Of a stretch of 64,000 bases of DNA, positions 47,607-59,366 are shown one piece after another. The DNA is from Guyanagaster necrorhizus (lineage: Eukaryota > Basidiomycota > Agaricomycetes > Agaricales > Physalacriaceae). Position numbers and translations under genes: made by a program. A model generated the notes under the pieces. The model did no database searches, was not told where the DNA came from, and was given only the letters and a program-made list of their open reading frames with translations. The DNA lies in assembly GCF_019112545.1 (NCBI RefSeq), contig NW_025064881.1:570530-634529 (forward strand), given 5' to 3'. Positions within the stretch are counted from its first letter, which is position 1; the number at the start of each line of letters is the position of its first letter.

Positions 47607-49018
47607 TGATATGCAGGCTACATGTCCAGCCCTATAATTTGCAAATTCTGCATAACACACTAGAATATGCTAGTAACTGAGAATCATTAGCCAGTAGAGG
47701 ACTATGGCTGAGGCTCTGAGCTGATAGTCATGCTAGTCACCAATACTAAGTCCAAGAGAGACTTTGTAAAATAACATGGCCTAAGGATAAGAATCCTAAG
47801 TCAGGTTTGAACTTAGAAAAGTTCAGCACCACACCTTGGAAAATACTAAGTCCAAGTTGGACTTAGAAATGGTACCTCAAATGGGGCCAATTCTACATGC
47901 CACTAAGACAAGTATATTCTAAGACAGCTAGAGGTATAATACCATAGCCAGTTGTGGAGTATTGAGTAGAGATAGCATCATTCAGGAGCAGTAAGAAGTG
48001 AGATCCAATGATCTGTGGCTAGCACTGTGAGTTTTGACTCAAATGCCTAAGTCCAAATTTCCTAGGTATCAGGTGACCTAAGGGACTTAGAATTGAGAGG
48101 AATAGAGTGGATAGGACCGGTTGACCGGGCCTGATCGGGCCTGATCAATCAAGCTACTAAGAATAACTCAGAGGATTAAAACTTTGAGTAGACAGAAAGG
48201 AGTTAGGTACCCACAGGCACTGTAGGCTTAAAATAAAGCTGTGCGGTGGCCAGGCAGGTCTGGGCAAGCCTAGGGGAGTCTAGGAGTGCCGCCATTCCGG
48301 AATAATGGCGTGATTCCGCTTTGAACAGGAGAAATATTGTTTTGAATGCTTTATTTATAGATTCTGTACCTGTTGTTGGTGTATAAAAGAAGGGAATGGG
48401 GGGGAAATAGGAAGCAAGCGACCCACCCCCGCGTTCAGGCCTTCTAGCCCACTGTAGCTAGTCCCTGGGACAATGGATTTTGAGTTCTGCTTCGACTTAG
48501 TGATTTATTTAAGTTGCTTTGTCACTTAGAGAGGATTGGATTGGAATAATAACTGTATTTTGGGTTTTGGATTAATTTGGGTTCCAAACTATAAGGGTTT
48601 CGGCATCAGAGTACAAGTTCTTCGGTTTTGAGGACCGCTAGCCAGCCAAGAGTGCAGCTAGTCAAGCCTAAGTGCTTGATAGACTTAGTATTTGGGTTTC
48701 GGAGTTCATTGGGTTTCAGAATATTCTAAGTTGATTTAGAGCGCAATTTGGCATTGATCCTAAGTCCTAATTATACTTAAACATTGCTATAAACTACTCT
48801 CATGAGTATTGCATCTTTGAAAGCAAGATAGAGTTGAATAACTGTCTTTATTGACTGTCCCTTTGATTTTATTTAAGACTGCAAGAGTGCTTCTATTGTA
48901 CTTGAAACAACTGACCTCAACTGTATTTGGTGATTGTGTATTGAGTGGTTAGGTTGGTGATTGAGAGTTCATCCCTCATTTGCCTCTCTTAGTCACTTAG
49001 CCATTATCAAGCACATCA
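47607..49018 (+). repeat. solo LTR, 1412 bp, nested in the copia protease
   Basis: Ends TGATATGCAGG...AAGCACATCA (TGAT/ATCA inverted) flanked by ACAT on both sides (47603-47606 and 49019-49022), a 4-bp duplication. It contains a TATA box GTATAAAAGA at 48381 and CpG-bearing patches (GCGTGATTCCGC). No internal coding. The strand of the parent element is unknown; plus is chosen from the TATA box direction. A second copy in opposite orientation is at 61751-63160. Confidence 0.88.
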
Positions 49019-50435
49019 ACATGATCTTAGTAAGTTGCAGATTGCTCGCATTTACACTATTTGGCACATCAATGCTCATCATGCTCTTTTCAGCTGCAGA
49101 AAATTTTTGAATGTTTACAGCACAGAATGCCTTGGGCAGAACAGACTGGAACAAGTTGAAATCATTGCAGTAAGAGGAAATATGGCATGTACAGCCAGAG
49201 TCATAGAGTTCAGTATGAATTTGAACATCAGATGAGTTTACAGTGTTGGTAATGGCTGCAACTGACTCTTCAGAAGCAGATACATCCTCTAAAGTTGGCA
49301 TGCCAGATATGGCATCTGATTGCTTATCAACAAAGGAGTTCACATCACTCCAGTCAATATCTGAAGATAACACACTGCTCAGCTCATCCCATGACTCATC
49401 ACCAACCTCTGAAAAAAGGTCAGTACTATCATCTTCATCCTCTGAGTCCTCTGATAAGCCCTCAACTTTAGACTCATCTGACTCAGAAACTGCAGCCAGC
49501 AACAGCATGTTGCTAGCATCATCAACTCTGAATGCACCACCAGCTTCCCAGTCTGAATCTGATGATTTCTCAGCCACATTGGCTATTTCATCCTTTGATT
49601 CAGAGGTCTTGCTGTCATTGTCTGATGACTTCTTCTCAGGGCATTTGTTTTTGAAGTGTCCTTTCTTTCCACATCCCCAGCACAATTTCTTGCTGGGTTT
49701 CCTGCCCTTCTTATTGCCACCTGAGCTTGATGAAATAGACATGGCTTCATCTTGCTCTGAGTCCTTTCTCTTTCCAGACTGCTGACTACACTTGGCTCAC
49801 TCACATTCCAGTTAGTCATATTTCTCAGAAATGGCATAGATCAGGTTTTCAGGATTGACTTTCTTGTTAGAACTAAAAAGCTTTGCTACCATAAGGAGAG
49901 TCGATGCATGCTTGGCAAGATAGAGAGGGATAGAGATGAGAATCATTGAGCAGTAATCTTTCTCCTCAATGATGACACCAATGGAAGCTAATGACTCCCA
50001 TTTCATTGACAGACTGTCAAGAAACTCATGAACATTGCCTTTGGCCAGGCAATGTGACTCTATAAACTGCTGCCAAAGGTCAGTTTGTACATAGCTGCTC
50101 TTATCAGTAAACTCTTTTTCAATCTTTGACCAGGCTACAGCAACTGTGAAAAGATGCTGAATCTTCATAGTGACTGAGTCAGGGATCTTCAAGAGTAGGA
50201 GGTTCTTGGCTACAGCCTTATCTTTCTCCCATTCATCTAGCTCAGCCATGAGAGCTGTTGTGGATGCAGCGAGAGAGGGTTTGGGCTTGGATCCATCAAA
50301 GTGATCCCATTTCCCTTTGGCTTGAACACCAGTGGAAAAGTGGAGGTAGAAGATGGACCAGTTGTCACCAGATGTGTTCAGTGTGGGGACATTTGCTGGT
50401 AGGCCTGTAGTCAAGGCAGCAATGGTGGAAGTCAT
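49019..50435 (-). pseudogene. split copia gag and start of protease
   Basis: An ATG at 50435 starts a 207-codon gag run (MTSTIAALTTGLPANV, DNWSIFYLHFSTGVQAKGKW, then helices with AVAWSKIEKEFTDKSSYVQT). TAA and TGA, probably from CAA and CGA, interrupt it at about 49812 and 49797 in the same frame. The second run carries the CCHC knuckle CWGCGKKGHFKNKCP, a long acidic Ser-rich spacer and the protease start LYDSGCTCHISS. It would give capsid and protease; it is inactive. Confidence 0.9.
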
Positions 50436-50481
50436 TTAAGTACAAAGGATGGAATAGAGTAATTCTCAGAGCTGTATAACC

Positions 50482-50817
50482 TCTAAGAAAATGATGTGCA
50501 TTTGTAGCACCTAATAAAGTATCCTGTTAGCTATAACATAGACCTCACACAGTATAGTGATAAGCAGAAATATGATATTGTATTTACTGTACCTAATAAA
50601 GTATGCTGTTAGCTATAATGTAGATTACAGAATACTAATCAGTAACATAAATGAAGTAATATAAGTAGATACTCACTCTCACACAGCATAGCAATAAGCA
50701 GAAATGTGGTGAGGGTGCTTGACAGACTGTATTCAATATATATAGTCCATTCTGACATAAAGGGGTATTGGGCTTGGCCAGTGGGATACAATAGAGCTTC
50801 TGCTTGCTAATCCAATA
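50482..50817 (-). repeat. 5' LTR of the split copia element, with internal duplication
   Basis: Same ends as the 28.2-kb LTR but 336 bp instead of 202. The extra 134 bp repeat the ACCTAATAAAGTAT...AATAAGCAGAAAT part, with an unrelated spacer. All eight CpGs of the partner are TpG or CpA here. CAAGA follows as target duplication. Confidence 0.88.
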
Positions 50818-50822
50818 CAAGA

Positions 50823-53520
50823 ACTCAATGATAGATAATCAACAATCAACAACCTTCTCTGACTCTCTCTCCACTTGATGGACCTACTTTCTGCTTTAAA
50901 CACATCACCTATATTAATCCTTTCCTATAGGAGCTCTTAAGGTATGTATTATGTATATGCTTGAAATCTAATAAACAAACAGAACTTAAACAACCATGTG
51001 GATATAAAAGATGAATAGAGCCAATGTGAAAAGAAAAAACAAAGTGGCCTTTATTGCCATTAATCTCTTGATATGATGAGTATTGTATTATGATTATTAT
51101 CTTTTAGTAGTGTATCCTGTTGAGCTTCAAGCCCATCCTCCTGAATGCAATGCCTATGATCCAAACAGTCATCTTCAGATGTCTCTATCTATGCATCAGA
51201 TATTATATTCTTGATGCCAATATCTTTCTGGGAGTCTGCCAATGTGTGATGACTATAGTCATCCTCTTTCTCCCTCTGAAACTTCAGGCCATCCTCACAG
51301 ATGAAGTTCTCTGAGTCAGTTTCAATATCCTTAGAGGATTCAGCTATGTGGCAATGGTCAGATGTGTTATTTCTCTCCTGTTGCACCTTGAAAACTTTCT
51401 AACGTCATATAATGTCCTTGTTGACATCATCTGCCTGAGAGTCCACTACAGTATGATGGCTATACTCATTGTCTATCTCTGACTGAGCTTCAAGGTTGGA
51501 GCTCATCATAAAATCTTGTTGAGAGCTCTGGCCTCTGCAGTGTGTCCAGAAATAGAATGAGCCTGATGTTATACTTGCCTTTCAAGATTCATCTGAGCAG
51601 GCATGATCTGCTGCAACATATCCCACAAGAAGCATGAGGGCAATTTCCTATATAATGTCTGTGAGACATAAAGGCAGGGAAGGAATTTGAGTGCATCTTT
51701 GCAATTGCTGCTAGAGGATCAAAGTAATACACAATAATATCATTATGAGCATAGAGGGCCAGATATAATATCAATACTATGAAGTAGAGGGTTGATGATT
51801 CAACCACAATTTCGATAACATGATGGTAAGCTCCAAGTCCAACTCTTATATCATCCTCTGCTCATGCTACAGTGACGATATAGAAGACAATGAGTAATGT
51901 GCACCATAAGGTTGTAGCAATGACAAAAGATGAAGAAAGGACAAAACCCAGAGCATATATGCTATCAGAGTTGATATAACCTTTGTATACACTGATTATT
52001 TTGAATGCTGCATAGAGACTGGATAAGTTGGCCTACTGAGAGATCTGAGAGGTCTTACCAATTGCAGAAAGAAGAAGTACAGGAAGCAGAACAGTCAGCC
52101 ACCACTGACCCCAGACTGCTCAACAGTGTCAGATCTATGATTGAAAGAACAATAAGCTTTATCAAAAACTGGTATTATTACATGCACAATGGTGGCATCA
52201 GCAAGGATAGTATAGATGATGCCTGTGACATCAGTCCCCAGTGCTTCTATACTGGGGCTGATATAGAACAAATACTCTATCCAAAAATTCTGTCTATTGT
52301 TGATAAATACAGAGTGGATATATGAACAAGCAAAGATGAAGTGGATATTAGTAATAATATGAAGAAGGGTTATAATGATGACCATGGCTCATCCAATGAT
52401 CTTGGACTTGTTCAAAACTGTGACTTTCACTTTAGTTTGCATGGCAGAGTTGATATGTTTGCCTCACAAATATTCCAGAGTGTGACAGCCATGATTCTAG
52501 TATATATGCCTATAAAGAGCTCTGATTGATATAAGACCCAAAAATTTGAATGAATATGTGTACCATTCAAGAAAGAATAAAATATTGTCAAACCCAAGTA
52601 TACATCAAGAGTTTGAAATATTATAGCTCTATCAGCATCAAAAAGGTCTGGAGGAATATTGGTCTGGGGGACTATGGCCTATGAACAGTCTCTGAGTGAA
52701 GGTAGAATAATGAGAGATAAGATGATCTGTGGAGAGAATGCACATGGTATCTATTGCTATATAGCATTCAGTTTAGCAATCTGCAAAAATATTAAAACAA
52801 TGATCAGCATGTCAAGAAGATGATCATGATAAAAACTTCCAGTGCCTTAGCATTGGCAAAGGGTTAGATCTCAAGCCTTGATTCTGTTGAATTACAGAAG
52901 ATATGAGTGATTTAAATTCCAGAAAAACAAATGTTAAAATATATGGAATGATTTCAGGTATCTCTGTCACAATGAAAAAAGTGTTGGTAGGTGACCTACT
53001 AAGAAAGCACTGAAATCTATAAAATAGATGTAACACATGCTCCACCTTTACTCACAAGGGGAGAAGTGCAGTCTCTCTTGTTATTTGACAGAGATCTTGT
53101 TCTGTAATCCTGAGCCAGGTCTAATTCCAACATAAACCATCTCCTTTGATTCAGGAGAATCTGGAAGATCGACAGATAGTGAGATTATAATCATTCTGGG
53201 GTCTTGCAGTGATATCTGATTCAATAATAATAGACATGATAGTAGACACTAAGTTTTTACTCTTGGCTGATAGTATCTGTAATTGTAGATGCTGCACAGT
53301 AGCAAGAAAACATAAGAAGAGAAATACACTGGCAATCACCTTGATTCTCTCACAGAGATCTGACAATACTTGTAGTTCTGCCATAACTAATCTCCTTTGA
53401 CAAAAGATCACCTCAAAGATTGACAGATGGTGAAATTATTCCTGAGATCTCACAGTGATAATAGGTGAGACATAAGAGCAGTAGTAAAAATGCATCAGCT
53501 AGGAGAATCATGTGCCTGTG
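50823..53520 (-). pseudogene. decayed paralogue of the seven-helix membrane protein gene with flanks
   Basis: The frame at 52385 down reads MVIIITLLHIITNIHFIFA, IHSVFINNRQNFWIEYLFY and TILADATIV, matching MVVLIILLYIVTTVDFALI, INSVFVDHGQSFRTENVFY and TILADSTMV of the intact gene. The first exon is visible near 52650 (IPPDLFDADRAIIFQTLDV) and HC*AVWGQWWLTVLLPVLL near 52130. The noncoding 3' flank (AATAAACAAACAGAACTT near 50975) and the upstream region also align. Orientation is the same as the intact gene. CpG has gone almost completely. It is a dead tandem copy, now separated by the copia element. Confidence 0.85.
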
Positions 53521-54872
53521 GTCTCATGACTTCAAGAAATATATAGCCACTATGTCTCAAAGATTTGGCTGCTTTGGTAGAAGTATCTTTGCCTTATATG
53601 GTTATATATGAGATTCAAAATAAAGTATGAAGTTCCACAGACACAATGAATCCTGCTGTGTCTCAAGCACAAGCACTGAAGCCATATAAGCAGATGGTTC
53701 ACATATATATTTCTTCTATATGAAGGGTCTTAGATAAGTTGATAGTCTATAAACCATTATGATGACTCTTTGAGCCTAAATTTTGGCAATCCTATCCATG
53801 TTGGGATGGAAGAGAGGCCCCAAAGAGTCACTATATATCCTGATATATACTAAGTGAGTACTGAAAAAGATGATAGATTTGGCTTTTATCGAAACCTCAT
53901 GCAGAGACTACATAAAGATGGAAACTCAGTCTGACCAGCATGATATTAGCACATACTCATCCTTGTGAGGATATTTTCTCCATGACTGGTGAGTTTGATA
54001 CAAGTTAAGACATTCTCTAGCAATAGTGCTCCTGCTCACTCACTATTCATGCCAACTTTTAACCTACATCCTACTTCATTCCAATGCCAGGCTATGAAGA
54101 GTGACATCAGCATGTCCATGAGGCCTCAGCTTCATATGATAGCAATGAATAATATCTTGCAGTACTGGTACAAAATCCTTGAGATGTCTTAGCCCATGTG
54201 CATCTAAGAGCAAAGTCTTTCTCTCAGAAAATGCATCTTGGGATGTTCCAGACACCCTCTCAATGTATAATATTCTCATTATGATATTTTCAATTGGAAA
54301 ACAGTTTTTATGACTCTCTCTTCATATTTATTTTTGCAATGTCATGGCAACTGTTTTGCTGCCCTTGATTGTCCAATGACATCTTTTTCTCTCAAGGTCT
54401 CTGATCAGGGCCCCATGCCAATAGAATCACTAGCCAATTCAACCACCTCACTTCACCAGAAGGCCAGTATAATAATGGGCCAATAATACTCTGATCTTTG
54501 ATGTGCTGCATGTTCTGCTTGCAATGCTTAGATCAGGGAAGGTAGATGGACCAATAGCATGACTGTTATTTCTTGTTTCCCTCTAGAGCTAGATCACTAA
54601 ATCAATGTTCACTGCCAGTGTCGTACTCAGTGCTTTCTATGATTGCTTGTGCCTGATTCTGACACTGACACCAAGCTACCAAGAGAAGTCAGTATGTCTA
54701 TTGGACTGAGTTATAAGATGGCAAACTGGTACTTCATAAGCACATGTTCACTGTCAGGTGGACCCATCATCTGCTCTCTTTTAAATCTATCAATAGAATA
54801 AACTGAGAGCAAAGATGAGATAGGTTTTTAAGGAATCTGAAGCATAGAGATATCATTCACAGAGAGCCTTTC
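53521..54872. other. decayed sequence, nothing recognised
   Basis: About 1.35 kb almost without CpG. Short open runs near 53989 and 54076 show no domain. It lies between the dead membrane-protein gene and the P450 pseudogene and is probably decayed intergenic or gene sequence. Confidence 0.45.
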
Positions 54873-57025
54873 ATGATGAACTCAACCCTCCTCTTAGTAT
54901 TTCTGTCATTCAGTGCCTTACTATTATATCGACTGTATCTCATTTAATCATCATTATCCACCTCTCTCTCTTAGGCCTAAGAGACTCCCATTCATAGGGA
55001 ATCTCTGGGATGTGTCTCAGGCTGAGGACTACCCATAGTGCACCTTTGCTCAATGGGCTGCCACCTATGGTGATGTCTTGTATCTGGATATACCTGAAAA
55101 TCTGACAGTTGTAATCAACTCTATCAAAGCAGCAGTTGATCTCTTTGAAAAATAATCCAGGAATTATTCCAATAGGCCAGGTGAGTGGGCATAATACACT
55201 CCATCTCAGAGTTGGTAATAACACTATATAGATTTCACCATGTTAAATTTAATGGGATGGGGATTTAACATAGGTTTAATGAGATATTCTAACTGGTAGA
55301 GGTCAGTATAACCATGTATATCATTCCTGATCTGGTTTTCATCCTTGTCTTCACAGAATGCACTGTTGAATGTTTCAACAGTACTTTCAGCCTCATGCAC
55401 TTCCAGCATATTATACTATGCAGATGAAAGTGACATTGGTTTTGCTACAACAGCTGTATAAATCTCCCAATGCTTTTGTTCATCATGTTTGCTAGTGAGC
55501 TGAGTGTACCTGATAGCCTGTTCTAAGAAAATGATAGCCTTCTAGCTATACAGGCTCCACCATCATGAAAATCATCTATGGATATAATGTAGATTCAAAT
55601 GGTGATCGATTTGTGGAGCTGGTGGATCATGTGATGGAAAACATTCAGATGGTTGAGAACATCAGAGCTTTTTTGGTTGACTACTTCTCTATTTTGAAAT
55701 ATCTTCCATGTGAGTTTTCTTTATTTTCTGCTCAGACTGGTAATATAGGCACTGTGAAGGTTGGTTGCCTGGTGCAGAATTTATTAGGCTAGTGTAAGCC
55801 TGGAGAAAAGATGTTGACAACATGTCAGAAGAACTATTTGAATACACAAGAGAGTCTATGGTATGCCTTCACTTACTCTTTTATTGATATTGGTCTAGTT
55901 GACTCTTACTCTAGGTGAAGAGCCTTGCACCCTCTTTATTCATATCTGAAAATCTAACAAAGATGCAAAAGATCAAAGTAGCAGACACTTCAATGCACCT
56001 TGAAATCATATAGAATACAGCTGCAGTTGCCTTTGCTGATTAGTGTTTCTTGGTGCTTGCAGAAGATCTGATCTCATGTTTTAATTAGCAGGAGCTGACA
56101 TAGTAGGTTTTCATCCTTGTGTATTGTTCAGAGTCTCCAAACTGTTCAAAGACTATGATAGTTGTCCTTTCTGTGATGCTTGCATTTTTTCTTTACCCCA
56201 AGGTACAAGCTAAAGCCCAAGCTGAATTGAATGCTGTGATTAGTCATGGCACCCACTTGCTGAATTTTGAGGACCATCCACAACTGCTCTATATTGATGC
56301 TATTGTATTGGAAGCTATGAGATGGAACTCTGTTGTTTCACTGGGTATGTGCTCTCAGATCTACAAGCACACTTGACTTGATAAATTTGATTTAGGTATT
56401 GCTCACTATACTATGAAAGAGGATGTTTACAGAGATTACTACATTCCTGCAGGTATGTTCTGAATATGTTTTTTCTTCTCAGTTTATGATTATGTGCCCT
56501 TTGTAGGTGTGACAATCATTGGAAATACTTGGTCAGTCACCAATCAATGTATGATCTCCCAGCCTCAGATTCACAGATGATGTAGGGCCATGCTTCATGA
56601 TGAAAAGGATTATCTCAACCCTCTAGTGTTTGACCCCAACCAGTTCATTTCTCAGGAGAGGAAGGAATGTGAACCTGAACCCACAGTGGCATTTGGTTTT
56701 GAAAGATGGTAAGCATTGTGTGATGTATCTATGTCGACTGCTCTTGACAGTATTCTTCTAGTATTTGTCCTGACCATTATATCGCTTTGGATACTGCCTG
56801 GATTGCCATCACATCTATAGTGTCAACTTTGTCATTCATGAAGGCCATAGATTCTGAAGGCTGAGTTGTTGAACTAAGCGAAATCTTTATGAGCACTCTT
56901 TTGAGGTAAGGCTTTCATGTTGAAGATGCAGCAATATATTTTTTAATTCTATGTGTAGCTTTCCTGTGCCTTTCAAATGCATGATCAAGGCATATTCTCC
57001 TCAGACACAGGCACTGTTAAATTAG
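54873..57025 (+). pseudogene. cytochrome P450 pseudogene
   Basis: It starts with a hydrophobic anchor (MMNSTLLLVFLSFSALLLYR) and after a short gap gives PKRLPFIGNLWDV and WAATYGDVLYLDIPENLTVV, the usual P450 N-terminal pattern. Exons continue with TIMKIIYGYNVDSNGDRFVE, EELFEYTRESM, VQAKAQAELNAVI, LLYIDAIVLEAMRWNSVVSL (K-helix, ExxR as EAMR), MKEDVYRDYYIPAGVTIIGN, and NPLVFDPNQF. The heme region is VAFGFERW...ICPDHY, with the conserved Cys kept across an intron near 56770. Several introns and stops (for example YP*CTF, FEK*SR) and the absence of CpG show it is dead. Family and substrate cannot be assigned from this remnant. Confidence 0.85.
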
Positions 57026-59366
57026 GATGAGTTGTATTCATTTTGGAGTAACTACTTTTAGCAGTCTGATTTACAGTCCTGACTATGAAAGTGTATAATT
57101 AGAATTTAGTATCTTCTTGAATGCTACTACACATGTTCTGAATTGAAATATTGTTATTCACTCTCTAGGAGAACTTTAACTTGTTTTTGATGTCTTACAT
57201 AAAAAAAGGTCTTTACAGCATTGACACAAATTTTAGGAAAATGAGTTCCTAAGGTACATAGGCCATACATAAATAGAATAAGAGATCAGTATTTGGTGAG
57301 GCTTTTGTCCTATCAAACCAAAGATCATCAATAAATATCTAGATGCAGATTGCCTATCTGGGTCCAATGTGCTGTCTTTCTCAAAGGAGATGACAGGGTG
57401 TCCTACTGCAGAAGGTGATGACACTGGTGAGAAAGAAGAGAGTGCTAGTGGTGATGGTATTCAGGACACAAGAATCTCTAAGAGCAGAGTCAATTGAGAG
57501 CAGGCAAGAGCAGAAAGTGAGATGTACCACAGAACTGATATCTATCTACCTGCTTCAATAGCTTCCTCTAGATCATCATGGTCTCTGCTTAACATGGCAA
57601 GAGTGAGACACCTCACTTTATTGTGGTTGAGAGACCTATAGGTGATGGCAATAGTTGATAGTACAAGTAAAAAGCCTACTCTTGATATAGTGTAGATGCT
57701 GCCATTCAAAAGAAAATAGCATTGATGATTTTGCTGACAAGAGGATAATCAGTGATCCTAAGAGAAGACAGTTACTAATACATACCTGATGGCAAGCCTA
57801 TGAAATTCAGCAGCAGAAATTTGATGCAACCTTTGTCAGTCATGATTGTCTTTTTGAGCATTGTTGATGGTCTGTAGCCACCTGCCACATCTCTCCTCAC
57901 AGATTATGTGTTCTTGCTGCTGTATTTTTCTTTAATTCATGCTGATCTTCTTTGTTGTCAATTAGCATCACTGGTCATTGGTCAGATAAATTTGGTGTCT
58001 GCCATCATTGAATATTCTGGTCAGAATCTTTCTCAGTATTAAAGAGAAACATGACTGACATTGAGAGCATGAAGGCATTTCTTCCAGGCCTAGAACTCAC
58101 ACTTCATCACTATGTCTTTCTCAAAAACCAGCATTTCACTAGTACAGTGACTCCACACCCTCCTTACTGATATATTGGCTATGACCACCTCACTTGAACT
58201 GACTCCTGACAATAGCATGGCTCTTCAAAGTGTCTGTAAATTTGCTGTTTCTCTTCTGGATATTTTTCCAGGAGGCTTAGAAAGAGACCTCAAGTATAAG
58301 CTTCACCATATTTCTCTGAAATTCTTGGCTAAAGAGCTCAAGAGATATGACTCAGAGGAGGAAGATGATGAGCAAGTCCTGCTGATGTAAAGTATCATGA
58401 AGGAGGTTGTTGACTGGCTTCCTGGTGTATGACCTGCAATGGTAGAAGAAACTGCAGACATGCAGCCTATCTGCAAGTGTATGAAACTTTGCTCATTAGC
58501 TGCCAACAACCTGTTTGTGAAACATTTATTTTTTATGCATATAGAATACTGATAATTGTATATCAGAGGTGAGGATTTTGACCTGACAAAGAGACTGGTC
58601 TTTGTGAATTAAGAGGACAAAACAGTATACAACAAAAGTGACTCCATCTGCAATTATATGTAGAGAGAATTTCTGGTATTCTCTGTCATTTGAGAATCTC
58701 CAATCTCAGCTTATGAGGTTATAAAGGATGATGAAATCTATGAAGAAGTCTTCAGTCTCTTTCATTGAGATATCTTTCCATGTCCTCACTTTTTGTGGCT
58801 TATAAAGATGTGGACCTAAGAAACAAGGATGGCTATGATTTATAGAATGGCCACTGGTCCCAAGAAATGAAGACTGTTGCATACCATCTCCATGCTAAAC
58901 ATTATAATCACTGAATTTTTAAATTCATTAAAAAACCATCTTTTCACCTTTATACTTTCTTGGTACCAAAGTATGCTGACATTAGGTCCTTTATTCTGTT
59001 TTTGATCAAATGATAACTCTTCTTGGATAAGCAAATCTTTGTAGTGACATCTCAAACATGAAGATGTCATCTGTCTGCTTGATAACTTGACCAAGAAAGA
59101 CTCCACTGTCTATGTCCACACCCTGGCCATCCTTATTATAGTGAAGTACCTTTCCAAAGTATCTGACAAGAAATTATGCACTCATACTCTCCAAGTTGTT
59201 GAAGACAGGCTCAAGATGTTAAAACAGGATGCATTGGATGCTATAAACAATCTGTTTTTAGGACTGGCAGATGCACAACTCTGGCTTTGTTGCCTCTTTG
59301 ATGCAGAAAGCCTCACTGTTGATGAAGATATTCTCATGATAGCTTTTAGGAGAGGGACACCAATAT
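57026..59366. pseudogene. decayed host gene(s), unrecognised
   Basis: Open fragments suggest coding ancestry: an acidic segment at 58175-58390 (+, FLAKELKRYDSEEEDDEQVL), and a helical segment at 59087-59389 (+, QVVEDRLKMLKQDALDAINN then LGLADAQLWLCCLFDAESL). The region 58560-58800 has further fragments (DKTVYNKSDSICNYM). Stops and the absence of CpG prevent assembly. Gypsy copy D interrupts the last frame at 59366. I do not recognise the family. Confidence 0.45.

Larger units (their letters stand above)
28202..50817 (-). mobile_element. Ty1/copia element, complete but split by three nested insertions
   Basis: LTRs at both ends are flanked by CAAGG (28197-28201) and CAAGA (50818-50822), a 5-bp target duplication with one transition. 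Removing the inserted elements (31152-39204, 39425-47506, 47607-49018, each with one copy of its target duplication) leaves about 5.06 kb, the normal size for copia. Read from the right, the order is LTR, gag with zinc knuckle, protease, pre-integrase, integrase, RT, RNase H, polypurine tract, LTR. Coding pieces join across each insertion. Stops in gag and pol show it is inactive, though the RT end is nearly open. Confidence 0.92.

Noticed and set aside
9870..48450. Shared GCGTTCAGG(T/C)CTTCT near 9890 and in the solo LTR near 48435
   Set aside because: About 15 bases only, with no similarity on either side; probably coincidence.
49243..49785. A 180-codon Ser-rich plus-strand frame
   Set aside because: It is the antisense of the acidic Ser-rich spacer in copia gag, which has the zinc knuckle on the minus strand.
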